Positions 25,484 through 34,283 of a stretch of 64,000 bases of DNA are shown here, piece after piece. Position 1 is the first letter of the stretch. Every line of letters starts with the position of its first letter. Location: positions 229,706-293,705 of the forward strand of contig CBDFGB010000008.1 of assembly GCA_965246915.1 (NCBI GenBank), read 5' to 3'. The notes under the pieces are model-generated. The model worked only from the letters and a program-made list of their open reading frames with translations, did not search any database and was not told the origin of the DNA. The translations under genes and the position numbers were made by a program. Origin of the DNA: CAVRQM01 sp965246915 (GTDB lineage Bacteria > Pseudomonadota > Alphaproteobacteria > Acetobacterales > Acetobacteraceae).

Positions 25484-27063
25484 CGGACCGGCACGCCGAG
25501 GCCGGCCTCGACGCCGGCGGCCGCGAACCCGATTTCGCGCACGGAGAATTCAGGGCCCGCGAATGCGCCGGCGATGCCGCCTCGATACATGACGAGGATA
25601 CGGTCAGCCATCGAGAGGACCTCGTTCAGCTCCGAGGAGATCATCAGGATCGCCTTGCCCGCGTTGGCGAGTTCGTCGATGAGGCGGTAGATCTCCGCCC
25701 TCGCGCCGACATCGACGCCGCGCGTCGGCTCGTCGAGCAGGATGATCTCCGGCCCCTGGAACAGGATCTTCGACAGCAGCACTTTCTGCTGGTTGCCGCC
25801 GGAGAGGCGGATGACCTCGCCCGACATGTCGCCGCGGATCGACAACATCGACTGAAATGTTGCGGCTTCCGTCCGCTCACGCCGCCGGCTCACCAGGCCG
25901 AGTCGGCTGAGGCGCCCGAGATTGCCGAACGCGATGTTCCAAGGCCCGGAGTACCCGAGATGCAGGCCCTGCGACCGGCGCTCCTCGGGCAGATAGGCGA
26001 TGCCGTGCTTGAGCGCCCTGGAAGGCCGGTCGATCCGCACCGGCCTGCCGCGCACGGCGATCGTGCCGGCCTGGGCTGGCGCGATACCGAAGATGGCCTG
26101 GGCGAGCTCGGACCGTCCCGCGCCGATCAGCCCGGCCAGGCCGACGATCTCGCCCCGGCGGAGTTCCAGGGACACGTCGCGAAAGCCGTGACCGGTGAGC
26201 CCCGCTACCTGGAGCACGACCTCGCCCGGCGAACGCGGCGTGCGGTGGAAGAATTTTTGCAGCGGCCGGCCGACCATCAGCTCAACCAGCCGGTACTTGT
26301 TCAGTTCGCCGCTTGGCCCCGTGTGGACATGAGCGCCGTCGCGTAGGATCGTGACCCGGTCTGCGTTCTCGAACACCTCCTCGAGACGGTGGGTGATGTA
26401 GACGACGCCCACGCCGCGCACGCAGAGGTCGCGAATGATAGCGAACAGCCGGTCCGCTTCCTTCAGCGACAGGGCGGCCGTCGGCTCGTCCATCAGCATG
26501 ATCTGCGCGTCGCGTAGGAGCGCCCGGCCGATCTCCACCATCTGCGCGCTGGCCGCCGAAAGCGCGCCCACCTTCGCAAGCACGTCGATTTGGATGCCGA
26601 GCCGGTCGAAAACCGCGCGCGCCTCGCGGCGCATCGCGCCCCAATCGAACGCGCCGAATCGGGTGCGCGGCCGGGTCCGGCCGACGAACAGATTCTCGCA
26701 GACCGTCAGATCGGGAAACAGATCGAGCTCCTGCGGGATCATCGCGATCCCCGACCGCTCTGCGTCGCGCGGCGAGCCGAACACGACCTCCTGGCCATCG
26801 CGCGCGATGTGGCCCTCGTCAGGTGAGTATACGCCGTGGAGCAACTTCATCAGAGTGGATTTGCCCGCCCCGTTCTCCCCGAGGACGGCGTGGACCTCGC
26901 CGCCTCTCACAGTCAGATCGATCCCGCGGCACGCCCAAACGCCGCCGAACTGCTTCCCGACGTTGCGCATTTCACACAGCACACGGTCGGGTGCGATCGG
27001 CTTGCGCACGACGGGAGACGTCGGGGCCGCTTGGAGCGGAGGCTTTTCCAGTGTGACCTTCAT
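25480..27063 (-). CDS. ABC sugar importer, duplicated ATPase
   Basis: A 527-residue protein with two ABC domains. The first: Walker A GENGAGKST, a signature-like SAASAQMVEI, and Walker B IMLMDEPTAAL. The second: AGLIGAGRSEL in the Walker A position, LSGGNQQKVLLSK, and IILLDEPTRGVD. It has about 40 extra N-terminal residues compared with RbsA. The start chosen is the ATG at 27063 with AGAGG just before it; an ATG at 27093 is possible. A FadR-type operator lies 76 bases upstream. It powers the importer at 22469-25483. Confidence 0.87.
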   Translation of the reverse strand: MKVTLEKPPLQAAPTSPVVRKPIAPDRVLCEMRNVGKQFGGVWACRGIDLTVRGGEVHAVLGENGAGKSTLMKLLHGVYSPDEGHIARDGQEVVFGSPRDAERSGIAMIPQELDLFPDLTVCENLFVGRTRPRTRFGAFDWGAMRREARAVFDRLGIQIDVLAKVGALSAASAQMVEIGRALLRDAQIMLMDEPTAALSLKEADRLFAIIRDLCVRGVGVVYITHRLEEVFENADRVTILRDGAHVHTGPSGELNKYRLVELMVGRPLQKFFHRTPRSPGEVVLQVAGLTGHGFRDVSLELRRGEIVGLAGLIGAGRSELAQAIFGIAPAQAGTIAVRGRPVRIDRPSRALKHGIAYLPEERRSQGLHLGYSGPWNIAFGNLGRLSRLGLVSRRRERTEAATFQSMLSIRGDMSGEVIRLSGGNQQKVLLSKILFQGPEIILLDEPTRGVDVGARAEIYRLIDELANAGKAILMISSELNEVLSMADRILVMYRGGIAGAFAGPEFSVREIGFAAAGVEAGLGVPVR

Positions 27064-27138
27064 TTCCTCTAAGCGACGTTTTTCGCCACCCATATCGCGT
27101 TGGGGGCACGTTTCCGCGCTTCCGTCGGAATGTCAATC

Positions 27139-27157
27139 AGGATTGTTATACAATCCT
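27139..27157 (-). promoter_or_regulatory. FadR/FCD-type GntR operator before the ABC operon
   Basis: A perfect inverted repeat, AGGATTGT-TAT-ACAATCCT. Its core TTGTTATACAA (27143-27153) matches the FadR-subfamily GntR operator consensus TNGTNNNACNA exactly. It lies in the short gap between the iolD remnant and the ATPase start, where the promoter of the ABC operon should be. The FCD regulator at 17474-18151 in the same locus is the natural candidate to bind it. The palindrome is seen; the pairing is inference. Confidence 0.6.
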
Positions 27158-27182
27158 TACTCTGATCCGGCGGAGGCCCCGG

Positions 27183-27690
27183 CTACACGAGGCTGCGTTG
27201 CCGGCTCCGGTTGGCGCCGGCACGCTGCACCGCGCCGCGCGTCGATCCAAGGTCCGAGACTTCGGCGACGCCGACATCCCACCAGGCGTCCGCGCCGATC
27301 GAGGCGCCGTGCCGGTCCGCGCGCGCCACGATCACGGCCGGGCCGTCATGCAGGCGCGCCGCCGCAATTGCCGCGCGCAGCTCGTCGGGCGTGTCGGCGA
27401 CAAAAGCTGCCGCCCCCATCGACCGCGCATTTGCCGCATAGTCGGCAGCGACATACTCCCCGCCCGGCGCGCGCTGCCCGGCTACGCGGCGGCGGAACTC
27501 GTTGCCGAAATTCTGCGTCCCCGTCGTCGCCTCCTGCACGCCGCGGATGTACTGAAACCCGGCGTTCTCGATGACGATGACGATCACCGGCCATCCCTCC
27601 TGCGCCGCGGCGACGAGTTCGGTCGGGCACATGAGATAGGTGCCGTCGCCGATCACCACGAACGCCCGGCCGGCTCCTGGGCGGCCATTG
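27183..27690 (-). pseudogene. iolD: iolD C-terminal fragment (trihydroxycyclohexane-dione hydrolase)
   Basis: About 165 codons matching the C-terminal thiamine-diphosphate-binding part of IolD, the inositol-pathway ring-opening hydrolase. VIGDGTYLMCPTELVAAAQE carries the GDG start of the ThDP motif, and GFQYIRGVQE, DYAANARSMGAAAF and WDVGVAEVSD follow. Intact IolD is over 600 residues, so about three quarters are missing. Homology ends near 27690, just before AT-richer sequence next to the phage-like module. Same orientation and order as expected for an inositol operon upstream of the ABC genes. The enzyme cannot be functional. Confidence 0.72.
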
Positions 27691-27989
27691 CGCGACGGTC
27701 GGCATTGGACGAGCGACCATCTATCGCGCGCTCAGTTCGCGCGAAACACATAAGCCCTATTTGCCGAGCATCTGAGCGTGAGCTCCACCCGATCGCCCGA
27801 TCGGCTCCGTTTGCGGAAGCGGCTACGAGCCCAGCTCTCCTATCATCTACGACGGTTCGCACAGGCGCTCAATCTAGAAGTCGCTAAAGGTGCGCGTCTT
27901 CGACGCGTGCTGCCCGTCGCACCGGAATCCACCCAACACAAAAAACATACAGCGACTCAGCTAATAATCAACAGACCCTTCTTAGGTCA
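27691..27989. other. Junction region between iolD remnant and phage-like module
   Basis: About 300 bases without a recognisable gene. The part from about 27935 to 28020 is clearly AT-richer than the rest of the window. This is where the inositol locus is broken, so one end of the inserted or recombined segment should be here; I see no intact integrase or obvious long direct repeat. Confidence 0.4.
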
Positions 27990-29396
27990 TTACACTAATT
28001 TGGCCCAGATCCAGAGATTAGACTTACCGTGCAAGATGGCTTGGCTGATGGAGTCTACCTGATCGTCATGTGCGCTGCCTGGAAAAGCGAACAGCTCAGC
28101 CTCGAGTGTCGCCAGCCACGATGCTTGAACCGGAAAATGCACCTGGCCCGCTTCGAACGTTGCGGAGGCCATCGACATGCGAGTGGCTTTGTCGCGGTCT
28201 GGCTTAATCCCGATCCCGCCGCTGATCACGTACCGCAGCTCCTGAAGCAGACCCATCGCCGTGCCGGATTCCTCGATGAGCACTTTCCTGGCCCTCCACT
28301 TCGTCGCATGTGCCGCGACCTGCGCCTTGAGTGCGGGATAGTCGACTCGGCCACGCCACACGTCCAGCAAGTACCACTGGCAGTCACGGGTTTGCTGCCA
28401 CGTCGTGCAGACCGACCAGTCATTATCCGGACCGCCCTTCCCGGCGGTATCCCAGCTCTGCATGATCATCAGCCGCTGATGCTCCGGCGGCAGCTCTGTG
28501 TAGCGGCGCACCCAGTGCCGCTTGATCATTGCCCCGCCTGGCGGCACCGGCGCTTGCTGATACTGCGCCGAGAAGAGGTCTGACCCGAGTGTCGCACGCA
28601 AACCTTCCAGGACACCGAGTGGCTCGCGCTCCGGGAAAAGCGCCTCCCCCGCTCGGCGGTGGTAGACTTCGGTTGGACCAAGCGGAATATCCTCGTCGCG
28701 TTCTGCGATGGCGGGCAGATTGAGATGTACCCAGTCATCCGACTGTCCCAGCACAAAGCCGGTGAGGTCGTCCATGTGCACGCGTTGCATCACGACCACG
28801 ATTGCGCCGGTGCGCTTGTCGTCCAGGCGCGACATCAAAGTGCTGGTAAACCAGTTGTTCACCGCGGATCTCTTGGGCTCGGAGAGCGAATCGATCGGCT
28901 TTAGCGGATCATCGATGATGATCAGATCCCCGCCGCGCCCCGTCAGCGTGCCGTTCACCGAGGTGGCGAGCCGATATCCCCGGCCGGTGAACTCAATCTC
29001 GCCCTCGCTGTCCTTGAACCGGCCCACGCGGGTATTTGGGAACGCGCGCTGATACCAGGGCGCACTGATTAGGGCACGGAAATCATTTGAATGCTTGTAG
29101 GCCAGTTCGGACGAGTAGCTGACGCAGATGGTGCGGCGCGAGGGATCGTGGCCGAGCAGGTAGGCCGGAAAGGCAACCGACGTGGTAAGCGATTTGAGCG
29201 AACGCGGTGGCATGTTGATGACCAGCCGCCGAAGTTCGCCGCTGCGTACCTGTTGCAACCGATGGGTGAGCGCTCGGAGAGGCCATCCCGGCTCGAAGAC
29301 CTGACCGGGCGAGAGCGTGTAAAAGCTCTTGCGCAGGAAGCTGTCGAAATCCTGGCGCAGGAGGCTGGCCATGAGCTCGGGGCTTGGCCGGCTCAT
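27990..29396 (-). CDS. Phage terminase large subunit
   Basis: A 468-residue protein with a Walker A-like loop MPPRSLKS (62-69), Walker B DLIIIDDP (157-164), and the C-terminal RNase H-like nuclease segments SWDTAGKGG and HDDQVDSISQAI. Terminases cut and pump phage DNA into proheads. The ATG at 29396 overlaps the stop of the DUF5681 gene (ATGA). No portal, capsid or tail gene is next to it, so it is an orphan packaging gene from a phage, a gene-transfer-agent-like element or a satellite. Confidence 0.87.
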   Translation of the reverse strand: MSRPSPELMASLLRQDFDSFLRKSFYTLSPGQVFEPGWPLRALTHRLQQVRSGELRRLVINMPPRSLKSLTTSVAFPAYLLGHDPSRRTICVSYSSELAYKHSNDFRALISAPWYQRAFPNTRVGRFKDSEGEIEFTGRGYRLATSVNGTLTGRGGDLIIIDDPLKPIDSLSEPKRSAVNNWFTSTLMSRLDDKRTGAIVVVMQRVHMDDLTGFVLGQSDDWVHLNLPAIAERDEDIPLGPTEVYHRRAGEALFPEREPLGVLEGLRATLGSDLFSAQYQQAPVPPGGAMIKRHWVRRYTELPPEHQRLMIMQSWDTAGKGGPDNDWSVCTTWQQTRDCQWYLLDVWRGRVDYPALKAQVAAHATKWRARKVLIEESGTAMGLLQELRYVISGGIGIKPDRDKATRMSMASATFEAGQVHFPVQASWLATLEAELFAFPGSAHDDQVDSISQAILHGKSNLWIWAKLV

Positions 29397-29878
29397 GGCA
29401 AGAGTTGCGAGGTCTCTGCAGCTGCGGCGCACTCCGAGCCGGCCGCCGCATCGCCGTCTGCCGAGCTGGCCGACGATTGGATGTCGGAGCCACCGGCGCG
29501 AGCAACGAAGTCGGCGAGAATCGCCTCGTCCTCGGCCGTTGAGAACGACGCTTCAGGTGTCTGCTCCGCCCGCGGCATGACCGCGTGATGGAGGGCCAGT
29601 AGTATACGAACAGCCTTGGGATCGCGGCGTGCGGCGTCCGCAACGACGCCTCTGATCACCGCTTCCGCCATGGTGATTGTGCGACGGCGGCCGTTCTCGG
29701 TGACCGGCACGCGCATTGCCAGCGCCCGTGTCAGGATGTCTTGGAGGTCCGGGGCTGCTCGGGGCCGACCTCTTGGATTGCCACTCTGCCCCGGCTTGAA
29801 TTGCCCCGACACCGGTGGTCGGCCGTAGCCGACCTGATAGTTGGCTCCGTTTGGCTTAGTCTTGGGTTTGCGGCTCAT
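29393..29878 (-). CDS. DUF5681-domain protein, probable small-terminase-like partner
   Basis: A 161-residue basic protein with the DUF5681 N-terminus VSGQFKPGQSGNPRGRPRAA (about 23-42). A helical region TRALAMRVPVTENGRRRTIT and AVIRGVVADAARRDPKAVRI follows, and the tail is acidic and Ala/Ser-rich. This domain is repeatedly found next to terminase large subunits, so a DNA-recognition (small terminase-like) role is likely but unproven. Coupled to the terminase by a four-base overlap. Confidence 0.75.
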   Translation of the reverse strand: MSRKPKTKPNGANYQVGYGRPPVSGQFKPGQSGNPRGRPRAAPDLQDILTRALAMRVPVTENGRRRTITMAEAVIRGVVADAARRDPKAVRILLALHHAVMPRAEQTPEASFSTAEDEAILADFVARAGGSDIQSSASSADGDAAAGSECAAAAETSQLLP

Positions 29879-29972
29879 TGCCTGTCACCCGTGAGCGAAC
29901 CAAGCAGACGCCCCGACGCAAATCCTCGGACGCGAGGGCGGCGCCCAGCCTGCCCCAGACGGACCAGGGCCT

Positions 29973-31379
29973 TCATGCAGGCGCATCCAGCGCCTGCGGT
30001 TCGGGCAGCTTGGTTGGCCTTGCTTTGTCTCGCTCCCCGGCAACCTCGGCGAAGCTGCGGCCGTCACCCTCCAGCACGGCCTCGGCCTTGGTGTATGCCT
30101 CCCAGCGACGCACCGCGACGTCGACGTAGCCAGGGTCGAACTCGAGACCGAAACACACCCGACCCAGCTTCTCGGCCGCGAGCAACGTGGTGCCGGACCC
30201 CATGAAGGCGTCGAGCACCAGATCGCCCGGCAGCGAGCAATCGCGCAGCGCGTCGGCCACCAGCGCCACCGGCTTGACGGTGGGATGCATCGCCAGCTCG
30301 TCCTGCCGCCCGGCGCGAAAACTGTTCATGCCGGGGTAGGTCCAGACGTTTGAGCGTGTACGCCCATGCGCCCCGAGCCCGAAAGCGTTGCGGTGCTCCG
30401 CCGTGCCGACCTTGAAGACGAAGATCAGCTCGTGCTGGCTGCGATAGAACGAGCCCTGTCCGGGCGTCGTCTTGTTCCATACCACGACGTTCTTCAGGTC
30501 AGCGAAAACCGCTTCCCCGGCCGTCTGTAGCTCCACCATGTGACGCCAGTCCATGCACACGTATACGATGGCGCCGTCGCGCGAGACCCGCACGACCTGA
30601 CCTAGGCAGGTCTGCAGAAAGGCCTGGAATGCCGGCCGGCTCATTTCGCCGCTGGCAAGCGCAAACTCGCGGTGGCGGGTTCGGCCGCGGCCCTGAATGT
30701 GCCCGGCAACGGGGACGTTGTAGGGCGGGTCGGTGAAGGCGACCCGGGCCTGACGACCGGCCATCAGGCGGTCGACATCCGCGGCCGATCGAGTGTCCCC
30801 GCACAGAAGGCGATGTGGGCCGAGACACCACATATCGCCCAGCCGGGTGCACGCCTTGCCGGGGACCGCCGGCAGCTCGTCAGCGGGATCCGGCTTGGCC
30901 AGCCCCCGGTCGGCGAAGAGCATGTCGATCTCGGGCGGTTCGAAGCCGGTGAGCGTTACATCAAGGTCGAGCGGCGGGAGCAACACAGCGAGGTCGCCGA
31001 GTTCGGCGACCAACATCGCTCGGTCCCAGCCCGCCTTCTCCGCCAGCTTGTTGTCCGCGAGCACGTAGGCGCGTTTCTGCGTGTCAGTTAGCCCGCTCGC
31101 CTGCACTGTTGGCACGGCGTCCAAGCCAGCCAGGGCGGCCGCTTGCAGCCTTCCATGGCCAGCCAGCACCATGCCGTCGTCGTCGACCACAACGGGGTTG
31201 AGAAACCCAAAGGCGCGGATGCTGGCCGCAATCTGCCTCAGCTGTCGCTTTGAGTGAACACGGGCGTTGCGCGGGTTGAGGCGCAAATCCGATGTCGCAC
31301 GATACTTAACCGCGAGACCGGGGGCGTCGGGCGAAGTTGCGGTCGATGGGGCCGCGCTTCCCTTGCCTTCACCCCGCAT
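29973..31379 (-). CDS. ParB-like nuclease domain fused to DNA methyltransferase
   Basis: A 468-residue protein. Residues about 25-120 are ParB/sulfiredoxin-like (LNPRNARVHSKRQLRQIAAS, VLAGHGRLQAA). The rest is an amino-methyltransferase with motif IV DPPY at 217-220 and motif I FMGSGTT at 392-398, the order of the beta class (N6-adenine or N4-cytosine). Such fusions are common in phages and may methylate incoming or packaged DNA. No restriction enzyme is adjacent, so it is an orphan methylase. Likely in one operon with the DUF5681 and terminase genes (94-base gap). Confidence 0.87.
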   Translation of the reverse strand: MRGEGKGSAAPSTATSPDAPGLAVKYRATSDLRLNPRNARVHSKRQLRQIAASIRAFGFLNPVVVDDDGMVLAGHGRLQAAALAGLDAVPTVQASGLTDTQKRAYVLADNKLAEKAGWDRAMLVAELGDLAVLLPPLDLDVTLTGFEPPEIDMLFADRGLAKPDPADELPAVPGKACTRLGDMWCLGPHRLLCGDTRSAADVDRLMAGRQARVAFTDPPYNVPVAGHIQGRGRTRHREFALASGEMSRPAFQAFLQTCLGQVVRVSRDGAIVYVCMDWRHMVELQTAGEAVFADLKNVVVWNKTTPGQGSFYRSQHELIFVFKVGTAEHRNAFGLGAHGRTRSNVWTYPGMNSFRAGRQDELAMHPTVKPVALVADALRDCSLPGDLVLDAFMGSGTTLLAAEKLGRVCFGLEFDPGYVDVAVRRWEAYTKAEAVLEGDGRSFAEVAGERDKARPTKLPEPQALDAPA

Positions 31380-31548
31380 GGTCGTAACGCGAGCCTGGAG
31401 GTGTCAGCCAACAGACCTTGGGAACCTCGGCATACCCCAAAACGGAGTGATCCAAATACCAATTCGACATGTTATCCCCACTCGCGAAGTCGTCCGACCG
31501 ACGACCTGATCAAAAGGTGATCGCTCCCACGGCCTGCGGCAAAGTGTG

Positions 31549-32250
31549 TTATCTGCTCTTGGAAGAGGCCTTTTTCGCACTTAGGATTTTAATTCTGCTG
31601 GCAACCGACACGATCAGGTCGTCGGAGCCCCCTTCGAGTTTCAGGGCTTTGAATACTGCTCGGAGGAAGTCGGGCCACGGGCCGCTGCGACGGGAAGTTT
31701 GGGGGTCCGTCGTGTAGGTTGGCCGGGTGCCCGTCAGCCTTTCATACGCATGGCCAGCTATCAGGCCCACCGCGTGGGCACGTGGACGCGGTTTTCGACC
31801 AAGGCCGTCTCGCTCCGGCACGCTGTTGAGGTCGGCGCGCTGCGCTTGCTCTGCAATTCGTAACAATAAAAGCGGCAACGCCACCCTGTTGTCGCTATCG
31901 AAGCCCACGCGAGTGAGGGCGGCTATCGTCGGCTGGTGTAGCTCCTGGAGGGCTGCAATGAGGCGTCGGGCGGCCACACTGAGTGCCTTCAACTCCTTCT
32001 GACACGCTTGCTTGCTTCTCTTGGAGAAAGCAGGAGCGGGGATGTCCGGCACGCCACCTCCACCGATTGCATGTGTCGCGAGGAGACTGACTATCGCGAC
32101 AAGATCGTCCTCCGCCCCGGGCGCGAGCACGAGCTTGCGGCACGCACCATCAATCTCGCGAATGATCGCGCCCTCGTCCGGAGCCGTTGCGGCATGCTCA
32201 TCGGCGCGATCATTCGTCTGCCCTACAGCGGTCTCTCGACGGCGGACCAC
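31549..32250 (-). CDS. Unknown protein of the phage-like module
   Basis: About 233 residues, largely helical and Arg/Ala-rich, with no recognised domain. Segments such as LVAIVSLLATHAIGG, LKALSVAARRLIAALQELHQ and RPRAHAVGLIAGHAYERLTG suggest a soluble helical protein. The start is a GTG at 32250 eight bases after GGGGG; a further-upstream GTG at 32349 keeps the frame open but lacks a good binding site. It is the first gene of the minus-strand module ahead of the ParB-methyltransferase, with a 169-base gap. Possibly a regulator or DNA-binding accessory; function unknown. Confidence 0.55.
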   Translation of the reverse strand: MVRRRETAVGQTNDRADEHAATAPDEGAIIREIDGACRKLVLAPGAEDDLVAIVSLLATHAIGGGGVPDIPAPAFSKRSKQACQKELKALSVAARRLIAALQELHQPTIAALTRVGFDSDNRVALPLLLLRIAEQAQRADLNSVPERDGLGRKPRPRAHAVGLIAGHAYERLTGTRPTYTTDPQTSRRSGPWPDFLRAVFKALKLEGGSDDLIVSVASRIKILSAKKASSKSR

Positions 32251-32572
32251 GATGTCAGCCCCCTTCAAAGTCGTCTTTATCGCCGGCAGTACAGGCTCCT
32301 GGCCACGCGCTTCCCTGTTCGAGAGGATGCATTCCCTGTTCCGGTGCACAGGGAATAGCCGAGCAGGTCATTAAAATGCTTTGGCATTTGCTCCGACCAA
32401 ACCGGCGTTGGCTGCAAAACTGAACGATTTACCCTGTTTTCCCCCGCGTAACAGCGTAACCGTAGACTCGTTCGAATGAGACTGCACCCACAGCCAAACC
32501 TCCGACAACGACGTCCTTGCGCGTCGTGTTCTACGTAGCCCCACCTTCGCTCCGACCCGCAATGCATCTCGC
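32251..32572. other. Junction region right of the phage-like module
   Basis: About 320 bases with no convincing gene, between the unknown module gene and the FAD oxidoreductase. It should contain the right boundary of the module and the promoter of its minus-strand genes. No direct repeat with 27691-27989 is evident by eye. Confidence 0.4.
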
Positions 32573-33784
32573 TCATGCAAAAGCCCGGTCCAAGCGATCT
32601 CGTAGCCGCATCCACTCGCCGGCCAGCGGCAGAAACCAAGGTTTGCCGGCGTACGCCGGAAGCGTCGGCATCCGCGCCATGTCAAGCGCGAACGGCGCAT
32701 TGCCCGCGCCCGACATCTTCAGCGCCGCATGATGTCCTAGCCAGCTCATCATCGCCACGCCGGACCCCTGGCAGCCAGCGGCGTAGTGCACCCCCTCGTC
32801 GATGCCGAGGTGCGGCAGCCCGTCAAAGGTGAAGGCGACGTTGCCGGTCCATGCATGGGTGAGTCGCACGTCGCGCAACGAGGGAAACACCGTTGTCATC
32901 TCCCGCCAGAGGATCGGCGCGGCCTGCTCAGGTGCGCTGGCGGACGGCCGAAAACTGGCCCGGCCGCCCCACAGGACGCGAGTGAAATCTGGGCTGGGCC
33001 GAAAATAGTTCAGGACGCGCTTGGTGTCGGCGATCATCCGTCCGGTCGGGAACAGTGCCCTGACGCGCGCTTCACCAAGCGGTTCCGTCGCGATGATGTA
33101 GCTGGCGACCGGCACAAGCCGGCGCGCGAGCCAAGGCATCGGCCCGCCGTGGCTATAGCCATTGGTGGCGACAAGGACCTGCTTCGCGCGAACGAGGCCA
33201 TGCCGTGTCGAGACGACGAAACCGCCGCCATTGCGGCCGATCGCATCGACTTTCGCAACTCCGACCAGCGCCGCCCCTTCCCGCCGCGCCGCTTGCGCAA
33301 GGCCGCGCGCATATTTTGCCGGATGCAGGGAGCCTGTCGCATCGGCGACCATACCGCCATGATAATGGTCGGACGTGAGATGTTCGTGCTGACGATCGCG
33401 CGTGACCATGGCGGCGGGCAGGCCGGTGACAGTCTCGATCCAAGCCGCCTTCGCCTGTAGCGCGCGAAAATGGCCGGGAGTCCAAGCCGGTACGAACCGG
33501 CCGCACCGGACATAGTCGCAATCGATCGCCTCGCGTGAGATCACGCTCTCGATGAACGGTAAGGAGGCCGCCGCTGCATCGGCGATGGCCCTCCCCCTCG
33601 CCGCTCCAAATGTCTTCGCAAGGTGGCCCGAGGCGAGTTTCAGCCCCCCAGACACCATGCCGCCGTTGCGCGAGCTCGCGCCGAACGCGATCGGCGCCGC
33701 ATCCAATACGGTCACTTCGTGACCCAGCCTTCGCAGCGTCAGAGCTGCGGACAGCCCGGCGTAGCCACCGCCGATGACGGCCAT
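32573..33784 (-). CDS. FAD-dependent oxidoreductase (DAO/PuuB family)
   Basis: At least 403 residues. The dinucleotide-binding motif is VIGGGYAGLSAAL at the start, followed by FGASSRNGGMVSGGLKLASG, the flavin-proximal loop of gamma-glutamylputrescine oxidase-like proteins, and the C-terminal LPHLGIDEGVHYAAGCQGSG. It oxidises an amine or amino-acid-like substrate with FAD. The ATG at 33784 would put the FAD motif at the very N-terminus. The frame continues upstream with conserved sequence (APGFLARPYWWDAAEPVADD) to a CTG at 33884-33886, which overlaps the cupin stop as CTGA. The real start is therefore probably that CTG, giving 437 residues. Coupled to the cupin gene. Confidence 0.82.
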   Translation of the reverse strand: MAVIGGGYAGLSAALTLRRLGHEVTVLDAAPIAFGASSRNGGMVSGGLKLASGHLAKTFGAARGRAIADAAAASLPFIESVISREAIDCDYVRCGRFVPAWTPGHFRALQAKAAWIETVTGLPAAMVTRDRQHEHLTSDHYHGGMVADATGSLHPAKYARGLAQAARREGAALVGVAKVDAIGRNGGGFVVSTRHGLVRAKQVLVATNGYSHGGPMPWLARRLVPVASYIIATEPLGEARVRALFPTGRMIADTKRVLNYFRPSPDFTRVLWGGRASFRPSASAPEQAAPILWREMTTVFPSLRDVRLTHAWTGNVAFTFDGLPHLGIDEGVHYAAGCQGSGVAMMSWLGHHAALKMSGAGNAPFALDMARMPTLPAYAGKPWFLPLAGEWMRLRDRLDRAFA

Positions 33785-33882
33785 TTCGGTCTCAGCGGGC
33801 GGCTGGACGTCGTCGGCGACGGGCTCGGCCGCGTCCCACCAATACGGGCGCGCTAGAAACCCTGGGGCAAAAATGTCGGGCG

Positions 33883-34164
33883 TCAGCGGGCGTTCGCCGG
33901 CACCCGTCGGCCGACCAGGTAATGCGCGCCATCAGCCTGCGTCCGCTCCTCGTGCGTCGTGCCGGCGGCGAGGTTGCAGATCTGGCCCACGCCGTAGGTC
34001 TGGGAGCCGTCGTCAAGCGCCAGGGTCAGCGCGCCGTCCAAAACCAGCAGGCGCACGTCGAATTCGTGCGCATGTGGCGCGCTCGCGTGGTCCGGGCCGA
34101 GCGTCTTCTCGCCCAGTTCGTATCCGTCACGACGCAAGCCTGTCTCGAATTCGTCCCTGCTCAT
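33883..34164 (-). CDS. Small single-domain cupin protein
   Basis: A 93-residue cupin: HAHEFDVRLLVLDGALTLAL is cupin motif 1 (His-x-His, later Asp/Glu-type positions) and NLAAGTTHEERTQAD is motif 2 with its His. Such small cupins bind a metal and act as isomerases, lyases or sensors. The start is the ATG at 34164 (MSRDEFETGLRRDGYEL); the open frame upstream to 34269 is Arg-rich and lacks resemblance. It precedes the FAD oxidoreductase and is divergent from the nucleoside hydrolase. Confidence 0.72.
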   Translation of the reverse strand: MSRDEFETGLRRDGYELGEKTLGPDHASAPHAHEFDVRLLVLDGALTLALDDGSQTYGVGQICNLAAGTTHEERTQADGAHYLVGRRVPANAR

Positions 34165-34283
34165 CCCGGCGACCCCAAGCTGCAGATGCAGTCTAGGGCG
34201 GCGAGCAGGTCGACGGCAAACCCGCGTGGCTTGTCGCTCCGCCGTCGCCCGCGCACTCTGCCGTCGCATCGGGCAGGATTCTC

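Noticed and set aside
27990..32250. A complete prophage
   Set aside because: Only packaging and modification genes are present; no structural, lysis, repressor or integration genes could be found on either side.
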